From contig OX579639.1 in assembly GCA_951230915.1 (NCBI GenBank), positions 744,001 to 808,000 of the forward strand: 64,000 nt of DNA. Direction: 5' to 3'. The position numbers were made by a program, and so were the translations under genes. Shown here piece after piece: positions 35,583 through 48,686 of the stretch. Below the pieces are notes generated by a model that was not told the DNA's origin, searched no databases, and saw only the letters and a program-made list of their open reading frames with translations. This DNA comes from Antitrichia curtipendula (taxonomy: Eukaryota > Streptophyta > Bryopsida > Hypnales > Leucodontaceae). Numbering within the stretch: the first letter of the stretch is position 1; each line of letters opens with the position of its first letter.

Positions 35583-37875
35583 GTATACTCAATGTGATGA
35601 TGAAAATGGTAGATGAATGTATAGAATGGATGGTTGTTATGACATGCTTGCTTCATAGGAGGGTGTGGTTCGATCTACCAACCTTGAAACAAATCACTAT
35701 TGTATCTAAAATGTTGTTTAGGGATTATTTAGACTATATTGTCTTGAAAGTATAACTATTACATAGTTTGAATGTGTGAAAATTAACAAAAATCAGGGTA
35801 TTGTGGCAAGTTTGAAGGCCATTCTATCTATTGTTGTATATGATGTGATAGTTCTATAAAAAAAAATTGTCTTCTTGTCTCTTAAGAGTTAGGTATTATA
35901 GTTGATTGATGCATGGTGCTCAAATCCTATTAGCTTCAAACAAAAAATGAGCATCTAATTTCTCCTAGATCAATTGATTTTCCTTCAAGGGAGATTCAAT
36001 GGATGCCCTATCAAGTTTGGTAACCACATAAGGAATTTTGAATAGATTTGTATGATTCTAGTAGACATATTCACTTCCTATGTATGGATTGGGTTGGAAA
36101 CATTGAAGAATCACAGGACTAAGTCCAAAAATTGATGAACATGCTACAACTAGACTTGTATTGGCCATGCTCAAGGAGTATCTCCATCTACTCCCACGCT
36201 CTGTAAAAAGGTGTAATAAAATTTAAATATATAGACTATTTGTGTTTAATTTGATATCAAAATTACCATCATTAGAAGAGTTCAAATAAATTATAGGAAA
36301 TAGACACAAAAATACTTGAATTTGGACATTAGACTTAAATTGCAACTCCTTTACAAAATTATCTTGCTTCAAGAAAATTATTATCTAATAAAAGTCAAGA
36401 GCAGAATCTGTTGTAAAAAATAGGCACTAAAATTAAATGCTATTTCTATTACATATGATTTTCTAATGAACTTTTAAATAAATATGGTAACCTTGACTTC
36501 TAATCAAGTATGAATCAAAAGTTAGAGTTTATCAATACTTTATATGGATTATAATGAATATGTTCTAAGAATATAGTAAAACATGGTCATATAGTATGCC
36601 AACAATACATAGTTCTTTATAATCTCATGTACTTGGGTTGCCTAATGGGTAATGATAAAGAACTCTAAGTAAAAGCAAGGTATCTATAAAAGCCTTCTTC
36701 AAAGCTTTGAGACCCATTTTGAAGGAGTTGAATCCTCAAAACGTTTTAAATCAATTTTCCATGAAATAAAAAAATCCTAAAACTAACACAATTTTTTTTT
36801 TTTGTATTTTTCTAACCATTTTTAGAATTAGATGTGAATTTTTAAAGTTAGCAACTCTTTCTTATCTATCTATATTCCTAGAATCTTCTTTACTTCGTCT
36901 TGTTGCATCCAAGGAAATACAATGATGATATCAAAACATTTTTCTAAAGGTAAACCTCTACTATTAAGATTTTTTAATATATTCTTAACATATGAGTTTT
37001 GCACAACCAATTTTAAATATTCAATCATGTTATAATTACAAAAAGTTTGCAAAACAAATACTTCCTTACAATAATTGGAGAAAGTTCATGTTAGTTTATT
37101 ATGAACTTGTAAAAATGAAAAAAATATATGTGAATTTTGCATCTGTAGAATAAAACTTATAAAAAAAATTTAAATTTTAAAAATTATATTACAAATAGAG
37201 GCAACAATCAAAGTAAGTTTACAAATAACTATTCAAATATAGGAAATGTAATATAATTATTGGTCAAGTGCTAAAACTCCACAAACATTGCTTACTACTT
37301 CTAATTTACTCACATAAAATCTTCCCTTCATGTATTTCATTGTCCCTAGTTAATCCATAGTGGATTTTTTTTTTGAGGTCCAACATTGCTTCAAAATACT
37401 AATATCCAAAGCAAGGCTAAAGTCTTCAATTATCTTTATGGACTGAGAATACATGAAAACAAATTTATTGAGAACATGCAAAAACAAATTTAACAAAATA
37501 AACATTCATATTCATCTTAAAGAAAATCATAAAGTAGAAGGTGGTATTTGATGGAAAAAAAAATGTCTAATTACATTGACAAGAAATTGAAAACTATAAA
37601 TCTTAATGGTAAAAATATTATTTCTTAGAATATTTTCTTAGCTACCCACTTTGACATTGAAATTTTAAGATAAACCTATAACTTTTGCAATATTTATTAG
37701 AATGATGCCAAACAAAGTTTAACCATGTAGATTAAGATCATTAGCATCCCCCGTAAAGATTTTATGGAGAAATTCGAAATTGAAATATCACTAGGTTCTA
37801 CCCAAGTTCCCCAAAAAATCAAAGTAGGTTCTTCAGACCTTTAATTGGTTAATATATGCACCATAGTTTTTACCC

Positions 37876-38483
37876 TTACCCCCCTAAAGGACCATAAAGC
37901 CACCACATGGCTTCTACAACTACATTCGTAAAAAAATTGATATGTGGACCTCACTAATAGTCTCTAAACAACAAAGAGATCCTAGATGATTTTCTCTATT
38001 GGATTTGTCAGTGTAATCCAATTGAGAAATGATTGAGTGCAATTTTTGGTGAATTTTTTTAGAATTGAAAAAGGCATTGTGTGTTGTTACTTCACAATCT
38101 CATATCCTTTTATCTACATCTCCAAATGATTTGAAAAAAATTACACATCAATATTATGATGATATGTACATGTGGGAAAAAAATCAGAATTTTTGGAGCA
38201 CTTTTGAACACTCCAATTTCAACATTTTGATTTCAGTGTACATATAAAGTACTCCTTAACCAAACATCTTTCATCAATCTTGTCAACGGTGGCATTTTCT
38301 CAAAATTTGTGTAATTTGGTTGATTTTAATTTTATTTTAAAGAAAAGCTAAATAAGTCTTGTTTCCTTTCAACAGTCGTGATAATCAAAATTATTCCACA
38401 TGAATGAGGAATTATGCTTGTTACAAAAGCTAGTCAGAAAAACAAGGACTATGCTCAAATATCCCCGGTCCTTTAGGAATTAA
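37876..38483. mobile_element. TTAA-type element (608 bp), decayed left end
   Basis: Left TTACCCCCCTAAAGGACC and right GGTCCTTTAGGAATTAA give an 11-bp perfect inverted repeat (CCTAAAGGACC). It is absent from the paralogous repeat copy near 25010. Confidence 0.6.
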
Positions 38484-39360
38484 ATGCCAACAAGAAAGTT
38501 TTTTGTTGAATGGATGAGAAAGAATCCTTTTATTAGGATAGAAGTGCAACAATGGTCATCCTTACAATTCTATAGTGAAAAGCCGGGAGGTCTTCTACAT
38601 TAGTTTGACTTCCAATGAGTGCTTTTGCAATTTTTAAGTGAATGACTCACACAATAACTAGAAGGCTCATTTCCTCAAGGTTTACTTGTCACAATCTCCG
38701 TCAATGCAAATAAGTCCCATCATTTCAACAAGTTTTGATTTGCAAAGAAGAACCAATTGTAGAGCAACATAACATTGCTTACTGATTTGATTCTCTTCCT
38801 CTAGAGGAGGGATATTACATCCCTTAGATTCCAAGGAGGTAATTAAGTTATAATGAGATGAATAACATTGGCTACCATACTTGCAGTTTTTGCTCGGAGC
38901 TCATGTGAGTTTGTATCATACTATTGGCTGTGGAAAATAAAGCACAGAGATGAATAGTGTTGGGGGAGCATGACTGGCTACTCAGTTGAGTTCTCAACAA
39001 TAAATTTGCAAATCTCAACGTTGTGGGGGCTCCTGAATTCCGGGGAGCAAAAGGGACTTTCCAGCGTTGGTTAACAATGTTATGAATAATGCTAAAGTGT
39101 AAGAGTAAAAGCCAAAACTGCCGCAAAGCCAAAGAATGGTGAATAGCAGAGAGCTATGACAATAAAGTAGAGCAATATACTGTTGAAATCAATCCGTAAA
39201 GATTGAGGCCAAGGATTTCATATAGAATTTCATAGAGTTTTCTACTCCAGTGTTTCACTTATTCTTCAAAATCCGCTTTGCCATATCCTGGTACATAGAA
39301 ACCATTTTCAGCACTTTCTTTTACATGCGCTTTGACTGCAGGGACATCCAACCAGCCTTA

Positions 39361-40761
39361 GAGCATCGCCACTGTGACACGGCCAAAAACTCACGGTAGA
39401 AGTCCTTTGCCGGGCTCATTTGGCCAACCGGGCACAGTGTCTTTGAAATCTCCCACTGTGTGACACACCATGTGGACCCGGGACCATTAATGGAAAAGTT
39501 AGAAAAATAGATTGTGGAACCGTTAATGTAAAAGCAAAATTCTAATTTTAATTAGAGATTAGAGATCTTTGGTCACTGCTCCACTATTCCACTATCTTGG
39601 CCGTGGCTTTGGCTAATTTTCAAACAAGCTTTTTGTTGCAATTGTTTGGAGTTGTCTTATTTTGTTGCAAAAGTTATAATTGTTTTTTTTTATTTCAATA
39701 TTAAACCAAGTAACAAAATATATGTTCTAATAAAATATTAATTATTTTTTGGGGATTGAATAGATAGGTACCTACTCAAAAATATTTGAACCATTTAATT
39801 CAAATTCCTTGTAACTCTTACCTTATTAATAGAATAAGTTAATTAGAGGATCCTATGTATGGATTTGATAAAACACATATAAAACAACATGTACTTCCTT
39901 AAAATATGAGTTTTGAATTAACTTTAGAACCTACACCTATAGATAACTAAGAGATTAAAAATAAAAGTTTCATCTTTTACCTAGTAAGTTGTAAAAATGT
40001 TTATTTATATGAAACATGTATAGTTATTTATATCAAGCACATATAGAACAATATCAATTTCTTGCTTTAAGTATGAGTTTTGAATTAATTTTGGACCCTA
40101 CTTCCATACATAACTAAGAGATTAAAATTAAAAGTCTATCTTTACATGTATTCTTACATATATATAATATTTGTTTATACTTTTTAATTTCTTTTTGTCT
40201 AGGATACCCTAAACCCTTCCCAAGTATGTGGGATGCATTGTGTGAAGGATTGCTTCCAAAGCGTCCTCTCATATTTGGAGGGAGTAAATTAGAAGAAGGG
40301 GATTCATAGAATTTTGGATTTTGAATTTCAATTTTTTTAATCTAGGATTTATTAAACCCTTCCCAAGTATATGGGGTGCATTGTGTGAAGGATTGCTTCC
40401 AAAGCATCCCCACATACTTGGATGGGGTAAATTAGAAGAAGGGATATGACTGTCCCTCCCTAATTCACTCCCATGCATGGCTACTTCGTCCACCCCTATG
40501 CCCTCCCAACACTGCACAGTCACCCCTTGCCATCAATACACAAACCCGCTTGACAAGAAAACACAAAAAATAAGTAAAAGTAGTCAAACCGGGGCACTAT
40601 TCAAATCTTGCCATGCACTGGGTCGTGAAGTAAAAGGAGCCACCTTTGGTGAGCCCGGAACCCTAAACCCTGTTGACCGTGCCATAGTGGGGGGTGGTTT
40701 GACCTCTGGCCCCGGCCAAAGGGGTCCCGGCCAGGGAGGCCGTGCCACAATGGGGATGCTC
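39361..40761. mobile_element. Harbinger-like element (1.4 kb) with TTA target duplication
   Basis: TTA at 39358-39360 and 40762-40764 bracket ends GAGCATCGCCACTGTG and, complemented, GAGCATCCCCATTGTG; the arms pair over about 24 bp with a few mismatches. TTA duplication is typical of PIF/Harbinger. GC-rich ends (CCGGG, GGCCAA) enclose an AT-rich centre. No transposase frame. Confidence 0.62.
40205..40450. repeat. Two tandem ~143-bp repeats with internal palindromes
   Basis: AAACCCTTCCCAAGTAT recurs at 40211 and 40354. Each unit ends in a stretch that complements its start (CCAAGTATGTGGG against CCCACATACTTGG type), so each can fold on itself. They lie inside the Harbinger-like element. Confidence 0.72.
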
Positions 40762-40764
40762 TTA

Positions 40765-41195
40765 GCCCACAGAAGAAATAATAACATATCAAGACACCAA
40801 ATACAGACATACAGACATTGAGAGAGGTTCAGTTACACTGCAGAAGCAGGCATGTATTAAAAATAAAATAGAAGGCATTCCACTTTCCACGTAAGTGAAC
40901 ACATCGTTTCAGTGTGCCGACCGACAAGTACGTTACATGGTTCCATGACCTGATATACACGTACATCTGTTTGTACAGTGCTTTGCTCAACAACTCTTGC
41001 GCCTACCACTACTGGACCTGCTGTCTAACTCAGCTAAATCAATCCAAGTGCAGAGCAAAATGAAGTTGTGAAAAAAATCTTACTTGTGTGCCTAAAATTC
41101 ACTAAGAAAAAACGTACCAACATAGTTGATACCAATCCGTGGCCAAACCACAACTTTGACCACATAACACCTTCTAAAACCCATAAAAAGAAAGC
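40765..41195 (-). other. 3' untranslated region and downstream flank of the desaturase gene
   Basis: Moderate GC, no frame. A minus-strand donor-like site near 41080 suggests the 3' UTR may be spliced. Confidence 0.35.
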
Positions 41196-43981
41196 TCAAG
41201 GAGATTTCAAAGCCAGCTTTTCCATTTGATCTTGTCTTGGAAGTTTCACCTTCGTGGCCAATCCCACAGCCTCCAAACCACGGATGACCCACCAAGTGGG
41301 GTCTAACTGCCACCATTCCAGGCCGTGACGAGCAGAGTACTCAAACGCATGGTGGTTGTTATGCCAACCCTCACCAAAAGCAAGTAAAGCTACCCACCTG
41401 CGAAAGGTTGCAGTCACGAAATTAGTCAGGAAAAAAAGCACCAAAACATCGTAATAACATAATCAAATTGTTTGCGGCATGTTAAGAAACATCTGGTAAT
41501 AGAGTAGGAAACAGTATCATGGTTTATTCGTATTTCTTAATGTGTGCCTAATTTGAATGTCATACACTAATTAACGACACAGTACCAAGTTGAAACGCAA
41601 TACAATGATAAGACTGTAAAGAACGTGAGCCAGCACAAAAAGTCGAACCTGATTTGAGAACCAACTTTTCAAAAATGAAAACAACTGACGCTTAGCGGCA
41701 TAATAACTTCATTCATATACATGCCATTCAGCCGGCTACATAATACAATAGATCAGTTAAAGGATGTTAGGAGGAAATCGAGAATTTACCAATTGTTTCT
41801 AGATAAGTCACCGGTATTCCACGACTGCGTACCCCATACGTGAGATGCAGAGTTCACAAACCATGTAATGTGATATACCCACACGGTCCTCACAGCCTGT
41901 AGACAACCGAGTCAAAATTGTCAAATTTAGAGAAAAAGAAAAGTAGACGCAAATAGCACTTGGGAGTACGAAGTGTAAATCAGAAAAAGGAATTACAACA
42001 TACACCCAAAAGAAGTGAGAAAACAGAAACAGGTAGCTGAAAGATTTACCATGCCCCACACAATGTAAGGAAATCCACCCAAGGCGTACAAAGCGACGGC
42101 CATCATAATAGGATGAATGGGATACGATTTCTGAAGGAAGTTGTAAAATGGATCCTTGTCCATGTCCGAGACATTGTTGCGGGCTCCCACCTACAAAAAA
42201 CGAGCCACCAACATTCATCATCTACAAACTACATAACCCTTTTACATCATTTCTCTTTACACACCGATGAACTGGTTAAGTCACTGAAACCTTTAAAATA
42301 ATTCCCTACTAGATTCACGGAGTTATTAATGGTAATTAATATTAATCTGATAAAACATCAGGTTAATATTAAGACGGTGTTAAATTGGAGGCAAGCTAAC
42401 GTCAGCTCAATAGTTGGCGATATAATATCAAATTTATGCAAAGAACGCCAACTAGCATTAACTAAACACACAAGGAATTCATTCATCTAATGCCCATTAT
42501 CTTGACATTCCAAACTTTGATGAGATAATAGTAGTTGGAGTCTCTGTTGTGATGAAACAAAAAGGAACGAGATCCGAATCGTAAGGAATGAAACTCACTC
42601 GTTCTTGCGTCTTGCTGTCATCGAGCAACCAGCCCATGTGACTATGCCAGAAACCCTCGTAAGGAGTATGGGGATCATTCTCTGTATCACAATGTTGATG
42701 GTGATAACGATGAGAGCTCACCCATTCGATTGGATCACCCTGTACAACATATCCACAATTGACAGCTGAAAAAAACAAACTTCAAAACATATAAAGAGTC
42801 CACGTGGTGAATTTTACTCCCCATACTGTGAGGAATTTCAACTCCACCAAAGGTATCAAGCAGAGACTTCAAAGAAGCAATCCCAACATTCCCAACCGAT
42901 TGATAACGTGCATTCACACAATCTCAAGCAATCCCAGAGCTAATGACATTAATTAAAGTGTGTTTTTTAATCACAATAGGCTCCCAACACAGAAACAAAA
43001 ATTCCATCACACAAGGAGACAGAGTGCTGGAGCATTCAATTCTTCCCAGGCAAACCCACCCTTCAAATACCACTCTCAATTACACCAAAACTATCAACCA
43101 CAGAGATTTCCAAAACAGCATTTCCAACATTCCCAAACAAATGCACAGAAGCATTCACACAATCTCAAGTAATCCCAGTGCAACAGGCTCCCAACAATCA
43201 ACCACAGAGACTTCCACGAAAGCATCCCAACATTCCCAAACAATTGCAATCACACAATCTCAATCACAACCTCAAGCAATCCCCGAGCGAGAAAAGCCCA
43301 TTCGAAATCTCCAGCACTTACCTGAAGGGCTTGCGCTCCACAATAAGCAAACGTGTACTCCAACCACTTGGGCACCTTGAAGCTCTTGTGCGACAAGTGA
43401 CGGTGATACGACAACGTGATCCCCAACATGCCCGTGATCACATACAAACCCAGAAACACTCCGAACGCGTTCCATGAAAATGTCGCAGGGGCGAACAAAC
43501 ACAACCCATGCATGAACGCCATAAACCCCGCATACGTCAAGTCCTTCGAAGTCCATTGACGGTTCTTAAAATAGTTTCGGCGCTTGCGCACCACCACATC
43601 CGACAACCATATCTTCGAAGGCGGCGGCTGTGGCTGCTGTTGAGCAACCTCATCCTCCTCGGGCTTCGCCTCCACAGACACCGTCGACTCCTCCAGCACA
43701 CACTTCACAAGGGATACATTACGACGAGGCACCGGCAGCAATCCTTTCAAAGAAGCGCCCAGCAATTCCCGCCTCGGAAACGCTGCCCTCACGGATACAC
43801 GTCCGTTATTCCTAATGGTAGTAGCGTCATTCAAGTTGTTGCGTCGGGATGCTGCCGCTGCTGCGGCTCGTTGCACAATAGAGACAGCAGAAGGGAGTAG
43901 TACTCGCTGCTGCCTGGTCAGTGAAACCGTTTGCAAACTGCACGACGACATTGAAACAGCCGCCGTCGCCGTCATCGCCAT
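41196..43981 (-). CDS. FAD5: Membrane fatty acid desaturase, FAD5/ADS type, with plastid transit peptide
   Basis: Five exons on the minus strand join in phase: 43981-43322, 42739-42599, 42190-42050, 41896-41790, 41397-41196, giving 416 aa. The family inserts a double bond into acyl chains using a di-iron centre held by histidine boxes. All three boxes are present: HRHLSH (193-198), HRYHH (230-234) and HNNHH (362-366), with the family texts EWVSSHRYHHQHCDTENDPH and FGEGWHNNHHAFEYSARHG. The first ~90 residues are Ser/Ala/Arg-rich with few acidic residues, as in chloroplast transit peptides. This points to a FAD5-like plastid enzyme acting on lipid-bound palmitate, although the regiospecificity cannot be read from sequence. 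There is no ATG upstream in frame, so the start at 43981 is the first possible one. Hydrophobic segments flank box 1. Intron 1 holds tandem repeats. Plant ADS proteins without a transit peptide are the main alternative. Confidence 0.95.
42843..43280. repeat. Tandem ~104-bp repeats in desaturase intron 1
   Basis: Three imperfect units share 'tatcaaccacagaga...ttcc', 'caacattcccaa' and 'cacacaatctcaagcaatccc' (about 42843-42946, 43080-43182 and 43183-43280), with unrelated DNA between the first two. Confidence 0.7.
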
Positions 43982-44945
43982 GCTCCCCCCACTCCCACCC
44001 CCACCCCCACCTTTCCTATGCAATCTTCCGCTCTTCCCAATGCACACCCAATCTTTTTTTCACTACTACACCAATGGAAAATCTGAAAACGCTCCTCAGA
44101 TAGTTCAATCCAATCGAGCAACACCAGAATGGCTTTCCCTCAGTCGAGAGATCAAGGAGGCAATGGGTCTACTTTGGGTTACAAGTTCCTTTTCGCAAGC
44201 ACACAATCCAAGCAATGCTACCCCCAATTCCGAAATGCTACTCTCAAATTCAAAATGCAAACCTCCGAGAAGGCAATGTGGGTTGCCAGGGGTAATGGCA
44301 GGCAATCCCGGACCCGCGGGCAACAGGGAGCCACACAAGCAATCTCTCGAAAGGGCCGCTGCTGTACGTGATGCAACCAAAGGAAAGGTCGGTCTCGTGG
44401 CGTGGACTGGTCAGGTAGTTTGCCCTCGGATAGGGAAGACGATGGGGGAGCCGGTTGATATCTGGGAAAGTAGATGCGGGTATCAGTTGGAGCGGACCAG
44501 CGCAGTCCTTGAGGCGGAGAAAATGATGTGGCTGGGCTGAACGCGGCGACGGCGTGTCGTGGTGGGTGAGGAACACGCGACGGGTGTATGAGGGTATCAG
44601 AAGGGCATCAGAAGGGTATACTGGCGGGAAGGGGTTGAGGGGGTTGAGGCGGTTGAGGGACGGTGGGGATATTGTGTGGTTCCTGGATTCGGGTATAGTG
44701 TGGTTCCGGTTCGGGTATCAGGGGGGAGATGTTCGCGGTGTTCGTTGTGGGAAATATGGGAAACTATCTGCTGGTGCGATTCGTCGCTGAAATGCCGCCA
44801 TGTGTCAAGGATCTGATTCGTCACGTCAACTTGTGGCTCTGATTGAGTTTCGATGAGGCCTTCAGTTGGACACACCAGATTAAACGGCGAAGGTGGGCCA
44901 TTTGGGGGCGGGGGCTTTTTCGGCACCTTTTGGGACTTTTTCGCC
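43982..44945 (-). promoter_or_regulatory. 5' leader and promoter region of the desaturase gene
   Basis: GC-rich for this window. Next to the ATG is a C/CCCAC-rich run (G-rich on the sense strand, 43983-44012). GGGTAT / GGGTATCAG motifs recur between 44470 and 44730, resembling the upstream regions of the trypsin-like and PIG-U genes. Open frames here lack conservation. Confidence 0.4.
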
Positions 44946-45199
44946 TCTTGGGGGAAGCTTAACCTCTAGATGCTCAACTACCTACCTAGATGTTTTGAAA
45001 AAAGTATTTCATCCAATTAAAATTCATTGGAAGAATTTTATGGAAGTTGATCTAAGATATGCATGGAAGAATAAAATAATATTTTCCAAAATCCAAACAA
45101 TGTGGATATTTTAGAGTTGTATTTCATAAATTGCTAGTAGATTTTGTGTAACATGATTCTACAAATGAATTTCAAAGGTTCAATAAAAATAAATATTCT

Positions 45200-45560
45200 A
45201 GCCTTGTAGCATAGCAACATCCATTTGATGGCCTTCAGATGACAAGAATTGGAAGCATTTTTTCATCATATTTTTTTATTGACCTTTCATGGTGGGTTAT
45301 GAAGAGTATGCACTTGAGTTTGCTTTCTTGCCATTTTATAAATGAGAAGTTAGTTAAAAAAAAATGGATCACAAAACATGTTGTTTTAGTGTATTTTGGA
45401 AAGTTGTTGCTCCTTGCTAATAGATCTGAAATTTCTCCATAATAATGATATTTCTTGAGTTTGAGTCCAACTAATGAAATGAAGTTGTCTATTCTAGTTT
45501 TTCCCTCAATTTGAATTTTTGAAAAAATTCAAATAATTGAGTATTTTATTGCAATTTGAA
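45200..45560. repeat. AT-rich dispersed repeat, copy 2
   Basis: Related to 12570-13450 and 63380-63530 through 'ccaactaatgaaatg', 'tctattctagttt' and 'gcaatttgaactt'. Confidence 0.45.
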
Positions 45561-45598
45561 CTTAGGGTGTATTTTCAATGTCTATTGAATTTTAGTTA

Positions 45599-46175
45599 TA
45601 AGGTGGGTACACCCATTATGGCGCAGTGCCTTAAAGCACACCCTAGATTAAGCCTTTAAATGGTGTAGTTATCTACTTAAAATTGTCAGTGAATAAATAT
45701 TGTAGTTCATCAAAAAACCATTGGCTGTTTTTGGTAATAGTGACATGCTTGTAAGCTCACATCACATGTTAATTTGTTTCTCTAATAGGGTTATCATTCT
45801 TTTCTCTTCTTTGAAACACATGGACAATTCCATTGATTACTGACAAGCTTTTCTACTGCTCATTGGTTACTAATTTTTTTTTTCCATTGTTTTAAAGACA
45901 ATTGCAACACCATTTCTTGTCATTCCGACACCTTGGGAGGGGAACTTTGTGCATGTGCTTAATGATTTTCAGTGCAGTTTATGAATGTTTTTGAATACTC
46001 TACTTCCAAAACTTTGTATCCCTATTGTGGTCTCATATTTGTCAAAATCTGAATTTTTTTTGGGCATTTCTTCCTTTTCTTCACATCTCTTTACAATCTT
46101 GTATTTACTATTATCTACTTAGCCTTCAAATTACTCATAACCCAATTTGTGGCGCTTTTGGTTGTACCCACCTTA
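45599..46175. mobile_element. 577-bp element with 17-bp inverted ends
   Basis: TAAGGTGGGTACACCCA at the left pairs with TGGTTGTACCCACCTTA at the right (16 of 17). The same end occurs alone at about 25259. Target duplication not clear; superfamily unassigned. Confidence 0.65.
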
Positions 46176-47491
46176 GAATGACATAAAAATTGAGTTTATA
46201 TGATGATGTTTTTCATTATAATATACACACATAGTAAAATTTTCAGAGTTTTTTTATATGGATTTTTTTCGCTTTTTCTTCAAAAATTCTCAAAAAAGTT
46301 GAAAAAGTTGAAATAAAGAAGACATGTAATTTTATCTGTGAAAAATAAAAACAATTCCTTCTGTAAATATGTAGTTGCTAAATGGAAGTACAAAGCAATG
46401 GAATTTGACTTCCAACTCTGTGGCCATAGGCTTAGCATTTCAAGGTTAAAGAATTTTACTTTTTAAAATTGACATTTGAGTACTTGATTATTTTTCAAAT
46501 AATATTTAATTCAACACATGGATGTAGAATCCATGAGCACACTGCAATCTTACTTTTAGGATGATTTTTTTGATCCAGCATGAATCGAGCATTGGATTTT
46601 TTCAAAAATGTAGGTTAGCTCTGTTAATATTTTTTCTTCAGATATTTCTTCTTAAAAACAATATTCATCCTATACAATATCATCTAGTTTTCTCATAGCA
46701 TTGTATAACATTATTAATCTTTATTTGTGGAAGGACATGCCCGTGACCTTAGGTTTATGCATGAGTATCCACTTACTTTGGATTTTCCTATTTAGTGACT
46801 ATTTTTTCTTGAAATTTATTTGAATAATTCAAAGATAAAATCTTGTGTTTCCTATTAGTCATAAAAACTTCAAATTTTTTAGTGAATATTTGGAATTACT
46901 ATCAATTTTCTTGTATGTTACATCGGCAACATTTGCTAAGCATATAGAATGAGGCGGACATCCAAAATACAAGCTTGAAGACTTTTTAAAGGAGCAAGCA
47001 AAAACAACCTAAAAATGCAACCGTGAAAGGTTTCAAAGAGCTGGATATAACAATTCAAGTTCTCAAGTAGTTGCAACGCCTTCCAACAACCAAAAACTCT
47101 AATAATGATGAGTCACTAAAAACCAACAACCAAGAGGGCAAGGCAAACCATGGAAGCCGAAGGTTGGGAGATGTATATGTGAAGTTAATGCCATTGTTGA
47201 CACTTCCTAGCTTCAATGCACCATCTCTAGCATTGCACATGGTACAATGGTAGTTGAATTCCTGTATAGTTTTTATGATTCTTTGTTCTTCTTTGTACTT
47301 AAACAAAACTATACATTGTGTTCCTTAGTCTTTTATGGTCAAAATCATTTAAATTGCCATTTCCAATGCATTGAGTGAAAAACATGCAAAAATGATTTCT
47401 TCGTATGCAAAACCATATGGCCTTGCCCTACCCTTATATGAAAACTTCCAAGTAGTCAAAGCCCACGTTTGGATGTTGACAAAATTTTGAG

Positions 47492-48079
47492 TTAACCCCT
47501 AAAGCCTCGAGGGTGTTTTTTTGTCAAAAACCAATCAAAACTACCACTTCTGCTACATTCACTTAAGGAAACCAAAAAAATAATTTTTTTGGAATTTAAC
47601 TATACGATCTTGTACTTAACTTGTCTGAGATCATGTAGTAAAAATTTCATCAAATTTGACCATATGATTGGAAGATATTAGCATTCAAAGTTGGACAAAA
47701 AGTTTTTTCTGAAGAAGATGCTTAAATTAGCCAAAAAATTAAGATTGTCCATAACTTTTTCATCCCTAGTCCAAATAGAATGAATCAAAGCTTCATGTAT
47801 AGATAAAAATATAATATTATAGGAAAAAAATTCAAATTTTGTTTAAAAATTTATTTAATTATTTTTGGACTGCTCGCCAATCTACATTTCTTGCCTATTG
47901 TGCCATAACTTTTTCATCTGGCATCCAATTGAAATAAAAAAAATTATGTATCCACAAAGCTCTTGCAAAACTACACAACCTCAAAACATATCAAAAAAAT
48001 TCAATTCAAATTGAGACACTAGGAACCTACCTGGACCCATATTGTTCCCCGAGGGGACAAACAATCTTTTAGGGGTTAA
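47492..48079. mobile_element. TTAA-flanked, piggyBac-like element (588 bp)
   Basis: Begins TTAACCCCTAAAG and ends CTTTTAGGGGTTAA. The interior shares 'ccataactttttcat' and 'gattggaagatatta' with the copies at 8281 and 34631 but is shorter, so it is a deletion derivative. Confidence 0.75.
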
Positions 48080-48686
48080 ATGAAATCTTATTCCAATGAA
48101 ACTCTAATTTTTATTAATTTTATTTTTGTAGGAATAAACCTTGACCATTTGCATGGTACAATGCAACTAATTATAGTGTTGCAATGCACTCAATTTCCTT
48201 GTTTTCTAAAATTTTCACTCATTTCACTCATCCTTCAATTAAAAACTTACTAAAAACAGCTCTTTAAATGTAAAATGAAATATAGTTTGGAATGAAAATT
48301 GGCATGTAAATTATAACAAATTGCTTTAGGGAATTCCTTGATTCAATCCCTTCATATAAGGTTGAGGCATCAATTCTAAACCACACCCAATATGTGACCT
48401 ATAAATGTGTAGTATTTGTAACCTAAGCTTGGAATGTTTTTTTTTGGGTTATATCAAGCTAATGGTGCCTCAACTTCATTCATCAATATGAAATGCTAAA
48501 TTAGTCATCTTGTTGAATAAAAAATTAAATGCAATCAAAAGCACAATTTAGCCACTTAGTGCTCATTAAGGTTTAAAGATCCTTCCAATACCTGGTATAT
48601 TTTGAATCAACACTTTTAGGATACAAGATACAAGTTCTACTGAGATTTCACTTGAATCACCTTACATTTTCAATTGCCTATGCATA

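Larger units (their letters stand above)
34540..39300. repeat. Large dispersed repeat, copy 2, with nested insertions
   Basis: Collinear with 23260-25190 and with a short block near 25560, interrupted by the TTAA elements at 34631-35582 and 37876-38483, a 230-bp-family relative at about 38490-38690, and an unrelated stretch at about 38782-39165. No protein-coding sequence recognised. Confidence 0.7.

Noticed and set aside
34540..39300. LTR retrotransposon
   Set aside because: No long terminal direct repeats, primer-binding site, polypurine tract or gag/pol frame; the homology with 23-25 kb is best explained as a non-coding dispersed repeat.
40477..40821. 114-codon open frame on the + strand
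   Set aside because: Lies in the GC-rich right end of the Harbinger-like element; no known domain.
43508..44540. Long + strand open frames over the desaturase 5' end
   Set aside because: Shadows of the minus-strand coding exon and its GC-rich leader; the minus-strand protein has all three histidine boxes.
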